Shown piece after piece: positions 14,801-21,383 of a DNA stretch of 64,000 nt. Numbering within the stretch: position 1 is the stretch's first letter; each line of letters begins with the position of its first letter. The notes beneath the pieces were generated by a model. The model made no database searches. It saw only the letters and a list, made by a program, of their open reading frames with translations, and was not told the origin of the DNA. The DNA is taken from NCBI GenBank assembly GCA_009711705.1, contig VENG01000007.1, positions 310,001 to 374,000 of the forward strand. The letters are read 5' to 3'. Made by a program: the position numbers and the translations under genes. Source of the DNA: Bacillota bacterium. GTDB lineage: Bacteria; Bacillota; Desulfotomaculia; Desulfotomaculales; VENG01.

Positions 14801-15974
14801 AACTGTTTTCAGGTGGGGGATGGCTGCAGGCACTTCGTCTTTGAGTCCTGGCCAGTGGGTACGGGTGATCAAAGATCCCGTTTCCGGTGAGGCATGGCGG
14901 GTCGATATTGCTGATTCGGCCGGCAAGATAGAAGCCGTACTGGAGGCCTATAACCCGGGGGGCAATATCATAAAAACAGCGGACGATGAAAGCTACCGGT
15001 TGAGCTCTGTTTCCCAGGTCACCAAAAACGGTATTCCGGTAAAACCGCGTGATTTGCTGCCGGGAGAACAGGTTTCTATCACAGTGCTGCACGGTCCGGA
15101 AGGCGAGAAAATAATTGCCGCCCTGGAGGCCCAAACTCGTACAGGAGTAGAACCCCCGGAGTTAAAAGTAAATTCCACGCTGCCCTTTGAAGATATTTCT
15201 CTTATTTCCGGTAATACCACAGCTTCCCGTCTTTATGGGTGGTTTCCGGATGGTAAATACAAAGACATTGAACTTACCGATGCAGGAGAATTTTATTACC
15301 CCGTTCAAGGGGCGGAGGCTGAAAACATCAGGCTGGTGGCCGTAGACACTAAAACAGGCGGTGTGGCCTCACTGCAGCTGAGTCTCCCCCGCAGGGATGT
15401 CGGTTTTCCCGACATTGAGGGGCACTGGGCGGAAATAGATATTGGCAACCTGGTATCCAGGGGTATGTTAAAGGGTTACCCCGACGGTACTTTTAAGCCG
15501 AATAAAGAAGTAAACAGGGTGGAATTCACCGCCATGCTCACCCGTTTGATGGGGGGCAGTGCCGCGGGAGCTGATATTCCCTATGACGATGCAGAGGATA
15601 TCCCGCGCTGGGCCAAGGGCGCGGTGGCGCTGGCGCACAGCAGGGGCCTGGTGGGAGGATACGAGGACAACACCTTCCGGCCCTACGCCGAAATCTCCCG
15701 GGAAGAGGTAGCGGTACTGCTGGTAAGGGCCTACGACATCCTAAAGGGCATACCGCAGGATATTGAGGATAATGCCCCACCCTATGCCGACCGCGACAAT
15801 ATCGCCGCGTGGGCAAGGCACGATGTGGCTCTGGCCCGGGAGCTGGGCCTCTTAGGAGGCAGATCGGACAACCGCCTAGCCCCCAAAGACCACCTCACCC
15901 GAGCCGAAACCGCCGCCGCCCTCAACCGCCTACTATACGACCTAACAAACCAAAAAACCAAGCAGCCCGCCTAA
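11853..15974 (+). CDS. Giant surface subtilase (S8 peptidase) with three C-terminal SLH domains
   Basis: A 1373-residue secreted protease predicted to be held on the cell wall. An N-terminal hydrophobic segment (residues 7-25) serves as signal or anchor. An inhibitor-like region (about 55-195) precedes the S8 domain, whose triad is visible: Asp233 in LADSG, His276 in GHGTHMAG and Ser463 in GTSMAS, with the oxyanion Asn373 in GAGNSGP. About 700 residues of beta-rich repeats follow, and three SLH modules (from about 1195) end the protein. The start is a TTG. The last 200 bp of coding sequence switch to strongly C-ending codons. Substrate and role (surface protein processing or peptide scavenging) are unknown. 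Confidence 0.9.
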   Translation: MHKYTPLALIISLLILAAVGAAWLIGPENNNQTPPQQPLDNNTGGEQPEPPQESKLKQYALQLSRPLTTDEKTKLESIAESAGSLGGNTILVRAQEDRQDELQTLPFVKIIREYLPAQKTGVQIKSSTGQNQKVKVTITLFTDNDQNDVINLIQKLGGSVTEKQGRYLRAEIPGFSIDKLTASPAVMFVEENEEPELLNNRAKDITGARPLAIPGFLTEQGLTGEGQTLGLADSGLDTGSMGNLHPDLESLPGRKPRVIMLKSWAGVETPADTIGHGTHMAGTMVGSGQASGGSYAGLAPGASLYFQGIMDEQDNLAPPLDLRQLFSPAYDADVRVHVNAWGRKSNIYNSSASQIDKFVRRYPDFLPIFGAGNSGPRVGSLTSEANSKNSLTVGASVSPRPAFDDVLGSTGETAGFSSRGPTKDGRIKPDLLAPGTNIISAASRVVESGLPGRPEYTSLQGTSMASAVAGGAAALLRQYLQENEGMAEPSAALLKAALINGARHLEGTPSSVGFGLLDISSTFIALKNGLFNTVDNYEGITTGESAAYEIKVTDSTAPLKATLAWTDPEAMPGSPATLVNDLNLEVTAPGGEKFYGNDFNQKGISDTRNNVEQVYIPNPRPGTYKITVTGESMVEDVTPKKGTTQDYALVFGQSPVLGVVTESAGDKVVLGGGTELSPGKDITLAVNDRLSPVPEKLLPGTELYLADNPQNGKKTYAVLRAGRVDGVKALVVDDGTVLVRMNSEQREGGYAVDNQARDVLSLNGHPLQQGTVIPPGASVTRYVNPHRQTLWKADITSREIKGVLSGIDPEKRQIELLSTDNIYQLAGEASLSFFDVMVDGDLADLPFGTSTPADLNNLLPGMPLNITLGSDGQVYHLAVKRYMVTGKVSEKKAATGHITLSSGGAYHVIQGIQVMRDGKPAGLEEISESDLVMVNLVPESTRALSLNAFSSVGYGRVIYTEDDTLYLMDNKDGFNMLSFHPDITVFRWGMAAGTSSLSPGQWVRVIKDPVSGEAWRVDIADSAGKIEAVLEAYNPGGNIIKTADDESYRLSSVSQVTKNGIPVKPRDLLPGEQVSITVLHGPEGEKIIAALEAQTRTGVEPPELKVNSTLPFEDISLISGNTTASRLYGWFPDGKYKDIELTDAGEFYYPVQGAEAENIRLVAVDTKTGGVASLQLSLPRRDVGFPDIEGHWAEIDIGNLVSRGMLKGYPDGTFKPNKEVNRVEFTAMLTRLMGGSAAGADIPYDDAEDIPRWAKGAVALAHSRGLVGGYEDNTFRPYAEISREEVAVLLVRAYDILKGIPQDIEDNAPPYADRDNIAAWARHDVALARELGLLGGRSDNRLAPKDHLTRAETAAALNRLLYDLTNQKTKQPA

Positions 15975-16030
15975 AAAAAGGGGACTGGCTCCTTTTAAGC
16001 TTTTCAAAAGGTGCCAGTCCCCTTTTTTGT
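15974..16030 (+). terminator. Rho-independent terminator of the subtilase gene
   Basis: AAAAGGGGACTGGC and GCCAGTCCCCTTTTTT form a long stem around an AT-rich loop that itself can pair (CTTTT/AAAAG). The GGGGACTGGC arm looks like a REP palindrome recruited as terminator. Confidence 0.85.
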
Positions 16031-16039
16031 GACACAACG

Positions 16040-16793
16040 AAAAACATTATTAGATAGGATTACAGGATAAAACTCGATTAAGGCTTTGGGTATATTTCGA
16101 CGGGATTAACGGGATCAAACGGGATTTTAGTTTTGAGCGTTTCCGTACTCTGAACCATTATAAAGTCAGCTATTCTATATTTCAGCACTCATCCTATAAT
16201 GATTTTTAAATATCAATCTTTTAAAAAGCCCTACAAAAATCTTATACGCCCAATAACCATAGTCATTCAACAAAAGCCCGAATAAACCCACAAGCATATA
16301 AATCCCGTCAATCCCGTTAATCCCGTCAAAGAAAAGGTCTTAATCTTATAATCTTTTAATCCCTTAATCCCTAACAGTAGACACGACCAAACTCCTTAAT
16401 CAGCCAAAACACCAACCCCAACCCCAAGACCACCTAACTTAACTATCCTGAAATCCTGTAATCCTGTCCAAAAGGCCTTAAATCTTTAAAATCTTTAAAC
16501 CTTAGACAGGATTACAGGATAAAAGACGATTAAGGTCTAAGGCATTCCTTCCGGGTCTTTTATAACAGTTGGACAGTTGGAAAACACAAAGTTGGAAAGG
16601 AAAAAGATTATTACCAAACCATTCAAACATCCCAACTGTTTTCCTAACCAACTAACCCCTAACCAACTATTATTCGACGGGATTAACGGGATCAAACGGG
16701 ATTTTGGTTTTGAGCGTTCTCATACTGAGTGATAATGGAGTATAATATGGAATAGAGAGGCAAAAGAAAACAAGAATTTAAGGGGGCTGCACT
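16040..16793. repeat. Modular ~480-bp repeat unit plus the start of a second unit
   Basis: The unit opens at 16099 with GACGGGATTAACGGGAT, reaches an inverted CCCGTTAATCCCGTC near 16329, then ATCCTGTAATCCTGTC near 16468 facing GACAGGATTACAGGAT at 16505, and ends with the conserved tail TTCCTTCCGGGTCTTTTATA. Degenerate CCCCTAA/AACCAACT text follows, and a second opening unit lies at 16677, just before the HicB-like gene. Confidence 0.75.
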
Positions 16794-17135
16794 ATGGTTA
16801 GCAGGCGTTTTACTGCCGCTATAGTTAAGGAAGGTAAATGGTATGTGGCCCAGAGTATTGAAGTAGGGGTAACTTCTCAAGGTAAGACTTGGGAGGAAGC
16901 CTTCACTAATCTAAGGGAAGCATTGGAACTGTACTTTGAAAACGAAGGAATAAAAAAGGCGTCTGGTTCCTTTTCTGTTGACCCGGTTATTTTAGAGCAA
17001 GACGAAGATGAAAAATTTGTTATAACATGCCCTGTTCTTGAAGGATGCCATAGTCAAGGAAATACCTTCGAAGAAGCCGTGAACAATATCCGCGAGGCCA
17101 TTGAACTATGTCTGGAAGAAAAGGCAAATGGGTAA
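16794..17135 (+). CDS. Tandem HicB-like domain protein (antitoxin-type)
   Basis: A 113-residue protein made of two HicB-type modules in a row. The first (residues 6-50) reads KEGKWYVAQSIEVGVTSQGK followed by EEAFTNLREALELY. The second (about 60-110) reads DEKFVITCPVLEGCHSQGN followed by EEAVNNIREAIEL. Single HicB modules of this kind are antitoxins or orphan RNase-H-fold proteins. No HicA toxin is adjacent and no ribbon-helix-helix or HTH DNA-binding part is seen. The start has AGGGGG nine bases upstream. The gene lies inside a repeat unit, between an opening GACGGGAT unit (16677) and a closing ATCCCGTC unit (17299). Confidence 0.75.
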   Translation: MVSRRFTAAIVKEGKWYVAQSIEVGVTSQGKTWEEAFTNLREALELYFENEGIKKASGSFSVDPVILEQDEDEKFVITCPVLEGCHSQGNTFEEAVNNIREAIELCLEEKANG

Positions 17136-17139
17136 GAAA

Positions 17140-17858
17140 CGATTAGGCCTTGGGTATTACTTTAGGGCTTTTTATTTATCCTATAATTTTTAATTTCCAT
17201 AATAGAAACATGAAAAAAATCCGTATTTGGCAAAAATTAAAACCATTCACTCCAAGCCTCAGTAACGAAAAATCCCGTCAATCCCGTTAATCCCGTCAAA
17301 GAAAAGGTCTTAATCTTTTAATCCCTTAATCCCTAAAAAGTAGCCACGACCAAACTCCTTAATCAGCAAAAACCCCAATCCAGTGCCCACCTAACTTAAC
17401 TATCCTGCAAATCCTGTAATCCTGTCCAAAATGTCTAAAACCTTTAAAATCTTTAAACCTTAGACAGGATTACAGGATAAATGACGATTAAGGCCTAAGG
17501 CATTCCTTCCGGGTCTTTTATAACACCACCTATTTCCTATAATGATTTTTAAAATAATCAATCTTTTAAAAAGCCCCACAAAAATCTTATACGCCCAATA
17601 GCCATAGTCATTCAACAAAAGCCCGAATAAACCCATAAGCTAAAAAATCCCGTCAATCCCGTTAATCCCGTCAAAGAAAAAGGTCTAATCTTTTAATCCC
17701 TTAATCCCTTAAAGTAGCCACGACCAAACTCCTTAATCAGCATAACAACAATCCAAAGCCAATCTAACTTACCTATCCTGTAATCCTGTAATCCTGTCAA
17801 AAAGGTCTTAATCTTTTAATCCCTTAATCTTTTAGTCTTTTAATCCTTCCCCCCAAGA
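17140..17858. repeat. Repeat field downstream of the tandem-HicB gene
   Basis: No gene is seen. The conserved interior and closing parts of the ~480-bp unit occur twice: CCCGTCAATCCCGTTAATCCCGTC ends near 17299 and again near 17672, and ATCCTGTAATCCTGTC near 17428 and 17798, with GACAGGATTACAGGAT at 17463. The second copy lacks the opening part. Confidence 0.75.
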
Positions 17859-17859
17859 A

Positions 17860-17895
17860 ACAAAAAAGCAAGGAGCACTTAACCGCTCCCTGCTT
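17860..17895 (-). terminator. Rho-independent terminator of the sigma/anti-sigma operon
   Basis: On the minus strand AAGCAGGGAGC and GCTCCTTGCTT pair around a short loop and are followed by TTTTGTTT. It lies just after the anti-sigma stop codon. Confidence 0.85.
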
Positions 17896-17904
17896 CATTA
17901 CATC

Positions 17905-18957
17905 CTAACTCTCCAGCCACAAAATAATCGTATCCGTATGAGCTTCCTTATCCCAGGCCTTCAGCTGAGCCTGTATGCTCGCCATCTTAACCTGCAGCTG
18001 TTCCCGCTCAGTATCATCCTCAGTGCCTGCCAGCTGAGCCTCCAGCGACCGGTATTGTTCCACATTTTCATTATACCGGCTGGTAATATCATTTCTCTGC
18101 TGGTCATCGGTTACAACCTGCCCCAGGGTCTTAAGATTCTTAAGCAGGCTATCGGTCCGGCTGCTTTCCACCACCACTTTAACTGTTTCCTGGCTACCTG
18201 TGGCTGTACTCTCAGAACCGAGAACTTCAAATTGTGCACCCATATTATTGAGGTACTGCACCACCTGCTCGTGGCCCGCATCGAAATCATTTACCGCCAC
18301 CCGCAAAAAGGTGCGCTCAATAACCCGGTCCATATCAATGTTCAGCCATACATATTGTGCCGGGTCAGATTGAATTTCAACATTGCCTGCCGATGGGTCA
18401 TCAGTGGGTACTTCAGTGTCCTTTTCCACAGGATTTTGAACACCGGGGTCTTTCTCACTGGCACCGGACTGTTTCGGAGTATCCTTCTCAGAACCGGTTG
18501 CCCCGGTTTCAGTGCCCGGGTCTTCACCGCCGCTATTATCCGGGGCAGGTGAAGGAGAAATATCCGGGTTATCCGTCACTATTGCCGGCGGATTTTCATG
18601 AGCCACATGTGTCACCGCATTGCCGCCCCACTGCAGATAAGCTCCTGCAGAGCCCGCGGCCACCAGCAGAAATGCTGCTGCAGCGGCTGCACTCCGCTTC
18701 CAACCGGCAACCACTCTCCTGCCCGCATTGTTTTGCTGCTCCGGCAATCGTGCCATAACCCCTGCGGCAAAGTCCGGCGGTGCCTTGATAGCGTTCCCCT
18801 CATCACGCAGGGTGGTGCCTATTTCCTTCCAAAAGGAAACCTCATCACGGCAGGAAGGACATTTATCAATATGCTTTTTTATCGCCTCAGCCTGAAAGGC
18901 TTCGGTCTCACAGTCCAGCCAATCGGGTATCAACTGCTGAACCTGTTCACATTTCAT
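17905..18957 (-). CDS. Membrane anti-sigma factor with zinc-finger and DUF4349-like sensor domain
   Basis: A 350-residue protein encoded directly after an ECF sigma factor and overlapping it by ATGA. The N-terminal ZAS motif is H29-x3-C33-x2-C36, with Cys3 also conserved, as in anti-sigma factors that bind their sigma in the cytoplasm. One membrane helix (about 89-109) follows, then a long Pro/Asp/Thr-rich extracellular linker (115-200). The outer C-terminal domain (about 200-350) contains a predicted coiled coil near residues 290-335 and resembles DUF4349. It should sequester the sigma factor until a surface signal is sensed; the signal is unknown. Confidence 0.88.
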   Translation of the reverse strand: MKCEQVQQLIPDWLDCETEAFQAEAIKKHIDKCPSCRDEVSFWKEIGTTLRDEGNAIKAPPDFAAGVMARLPEQQNNAGRRVVAGWKRSAAAAAAFLLVAAGSAGAYLQWGGNAVTHVAHENPPAIVTDNPDISPSPAPDNSGGEDPGTETGATGSEKDTPKQSGASEKDPGVQNPVEKDTEVPTDDPSAGNVEIQSDPAQYVWLNIDMDRVIERTFLRVAVNDFDAGHEQVVQYLNNMGAQFEVLGSESTATGSQETVKVVVESSRTDSLLKNLKTLGQVVTDDQQRNDITSRYNENVEQYRSLEAQLAGTEDDTEREQLQVKMASIQAQLKAWDKEAHTDTIILWLES

Positions 18958-19571
18958 CCCTTTTCACCTCCCCGGCGCCTGTCCTTATAGGGAAGACTTC
19001 TGCCGTTTTCAGCGGCAAGCCTCGTTATTTCCTTTTTCAGTGTCTGGCGCGCCCTGTTGATCCTTGATTTGATTGTCCCAAGGGAGCAGTCCAGCATACC
19101 GGCTATCTCGTCATAGGAGTAGCCCTGCATTTCCCTTAGTACCAGCACCGTCCTGTGTTCAGTTGACAACTCCCAGAGGGCCGAGCGTACCATGCCGCGG
19201 AATTCCTTGTTTTCATAGGCCTCTTCCGGGCCTACGCCATTTGATGCCACCATGCGCGGCATCTCCCCTTCCTGCGTTTGTACCGGACTGTCTAAAGAAA
19301 CATCAGGTTTCTTTTTGCGCTTTTCATTAATAGAAAGGTTCACTGCTATCCGGTGCAGCCAGGTGCCAAAATCCGCTTCATTACGGAACTTCGGCAGGGC
19401 CTTGTAGGCTTTAATGAAAACATTCTGGGCTAGGTCCTCAGCATCGGCATGATTGCCGGTAAGTTGGTAGCTGAGTCCATAGATCCTGTCCTGGTACATG
19501 GTCACCAATTCCTCGAAGGCTCTGGTGTCGCCCTTTTGAGATCTTTTTACCAGTAGCTTAGCGTTATCCAA
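18954..19571 (-). CDS. ECF-family RNA polymerase sigma factor
   Basis: A 205-residue sigma-70 group 4 factor. Region 2 (FEELVTMYQDRIYGLSYQLTG, DAEDLAQNVFIKAYKAL, FGTWLHRIAVN) and region 4 (LSTEHRTVLVLREMQGYSYDEIAGML, GTIKSRINRARQTLKK) are complete. A TTG at 19571 is taken as start because GAGGGGG lies seven bases upstream; the frame extends further but only over the leader. The neighbouring anti-sigma gene is translationally coupled. A promoter of the kind ECF factors recognise (19610-19638) lies immediately upstream, suggesting self-activation, and the same motif precedes the S-layer-like gene at 21384. Confidence 0.93.
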   Translation of the reverse strand: MDNAKLLVKRSQKGDTRAFEELVTMYQDRIYGLSYQLTGNHADAEDLAQNVFIKAYKALPKFRNEADFGTWLHRIAVNLSINEKRKKKPDVSLDSPVQTQEGEMPRMVASNGVGPEEAYENKEFRGMVRSALWELSTEHRTVLVLREMQGYSYDEIAGMLDCSLGTIKSRINRARQTLKKEITRLAAENGRSLPYKDRRRGGEKG

Positions 19572-19609
19572 AGGGTATCCCCCTCTGGCCTTAAGCTCCG
19601 AACTACTCC

Positions 19610-19638
19610 TTAGACACAAGTGCGTAAAGAAAAGTTCC
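19610..19638 (-). promoter_or_regulatory. ECF-type promoter of the sigma operon
   Basis: On the minus strand GGAACT (-35) and GTCTAA (-10) are separated by exactly 17 bases, with TTT after the -35 core. The predicted start point is about 30 bases before the TTG of the sigma gene. The pattern is that of many extracytoplasmic-function sigma factors (GGAAC / TC at -10). Identical spacing and hexamers occur at 20933 and 21078. Confidence 0.75.
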
Positions 19639-19674
19639 GGGCCAGGCCAAAAATTACTAAAAAAGTTCTTAGAC

Positions 19675-20760
19675 TGTGGAAAGCGATCCCTTCCAACATT
19701 CCAACCGTTTCCCTAACCAACTAACCCCTAATAATTTGACGGGATTAAGCGGGATTTTGGTTGTGAGCATATGCGTTACTCAACGCATATAAACTAATCC
19801 ATTCCGTATTAAACGATTATCCCTATAATGATTTTTAAATAATAAATACTTTTAAAATTAGACCCACCAGACATCCTTATGTGCTAAACAGTAAAAGCCT
19901 TTCATCAAAAGCCCAAGCAATCAACAATCCCATAAATCCCATAAATCCCGTCAAAGGGTCTTTAAAATCTTTTAATCTTTAAGCAGTAGACGCGAACAGC
20001 ATCCATTAATCAGCAAAGAAACCAATCCAAAACTTACCTAACTTATCTATCCTGCAAATCCTGTAATCCTGTCCAAAAAGGCCTTAAATCTTTAAAGTCT
20101 TTAAACCTTAGACAGGATTACAGGATAAAACACGATTAAGGCCTAAGGCACAACATCAGGGGCAACTATTACCAACCATGTTTTCCTAACCCCTATCGCC
20201 TACCCCCTAACCCCTAACCTCTAATAATTTGACGGGATTAACGGGATAAAGCGGGATTTTGGTTATGAGCATTTGCGTTACTCAGCGTATATAAACTAAT
20301 CCACTCCGTGTTCAACACTGTCCCTATAATGATTTTTAAATAATATATGGTTTTAAAATTAGACCCACCAGACATCCTTATGTGCTAAATAACAAAAGCC
20401 TTTATCGAAAGCCCAAGCAATCAACAATCCCATAAATCCCGTTAATCCCGTCAAAGGGTCTTAATTCTTTAATCTCTTAATCCTTAAACAGTAGACGCGA
20501 ACAGCATCCATTAATCAGCAAAGAAACCAATCCAAAACTTACCTAACTTATCTATCCTGCAAATCCTGTAATCCTGTCTAAAAAGGCCTTAAATCTTTAA
20601 AGTCTTTAAATCTTAGACAGGATTACAGGATAAAAGACGATTAAGGCCTAAGGCACTACATTAGGGGCAACTATTACCAACCCATGTTTTCCTAACGCCT
20701 AACCCCTAACCCCTAACGCCTAACCAACTAAGTACTTAACCCTCTTAATAATTTACTCTA
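19675..20760. repeat. Two consecutive ~490-bp modular repeat units
   Basis: No gene is seen. Units open at 19738 (GACGGGATTAAGCGGGAT) and 20231 (GACGGGATTAACGGGAT). Both contain, in order, a TATAAACTAATCCA stretch, CCCTATAATGATTTTTAAAT, a closing ATCCCGTC, ATCCTGCAAATCCTGTAATC facing GACAGGATTACAGGAT (20111, 20616), and a tail GACGATTAAGGCC or near variant. They are followed by degenerate CCCCTAA heptamers, best seen at 20695-20725. Confidence 0.8.
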
Positions 20761-20932
20761 AATCATAGCACATTTCAAAGGGTACAGGTGCCATACTGAC
20801 CTTATTTTTCAAATAACATATTATAAACGTTCATCCCAACGCCCTGTCACAAAGGGTTCCCCGGCACATTCTATCATGCGGCGAATGACATTTAATGAAG
20901 AAAAATTTTTTTATGCTAATTTCGCTACACCT

Positions 20933-20961
20933 GGAACTTTTGGCAAAACACTCGTGTCTAA
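20933..20961 (+). promoter_or_regulatory. Upstream ECF-type promoter of the S-layer-like gene
   Basis: GGAACT and GTCTAA are separated by 17 bases, with TTT after the first box and GT before the second, exactly as in the sigma operon promoter. The inferred start point would give a leader of about 415 bases. It forms an imperfect duplication with the copy at 21078. Confidence 0.65.
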
Positions 20962-21077
20962 CTAATCGAGTACAAACAAAGACATGCCAATTAAGCCAAA
21001 GCAATACAGTGAACCCAGCACCGGAAAACAGAGCCATGGTAATAAAACAAAATTTCTACAAAAAATTTTTCACCAAA

Positions 21078-21106
21078 GGAACTTTTGACAGTAACCATGT
21101 GTCTAA
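21078..21106 (+). promoter_or_regulatory. Downstream ECF-type promoter of the S-layer-like gene
   Basis: A second GGAACT-N17-GTCTAA, 145 bp after the first. The surrounding sequence (GGAACTTTTG, GTGTCTAA, CGAGT, AACAT) is shared with the first copy. The leader from here to the TTG start is about 270 bases and contains small palindromes (AAGCGGCTAAGCCGCTT near 21229; AGTTAATAAATTAACT near 21256) that could stabilise the mRNA. Confidence 0.68.
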
Positions 21107-21383
21107 TAAACCGAGTGAAAAACAAGAACATCCACTGCAAGAAATACATAACCTACTTGAAGGATCCTGGAATTACAGATATAATGTTCCATGGAAGTGG
21201 ATGTAGAACATCTTCACAAGGCGAGCAAGCGGCTAAGCCGCTTCTCTATATTAGTAAGTTAATAAATTAACTGATACATCTCAAAGGGGGGATGTGAAAC
21301 ACCAGTAAGAGCATCACCTTTTCAAACTTTGTTTGGAAACAAGGCTGAAAGGCCAAAACAAAATTTCAAGGAGGGAAATACAT

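Noticed and set aside
20895..21206. A 103-codon plus-strand frame upstream of the S-layer-like gene
   Set aside because: Its ATG lies before both predicted ECF start points and the frame covers duplicated promoter DNA; no ribosome binding site.
21290..21340. Possible riboswitch in the S-layer leader
   Set aside because: G-rich and A-rich pieces are present, but no known aptamer core could be matched by eye.
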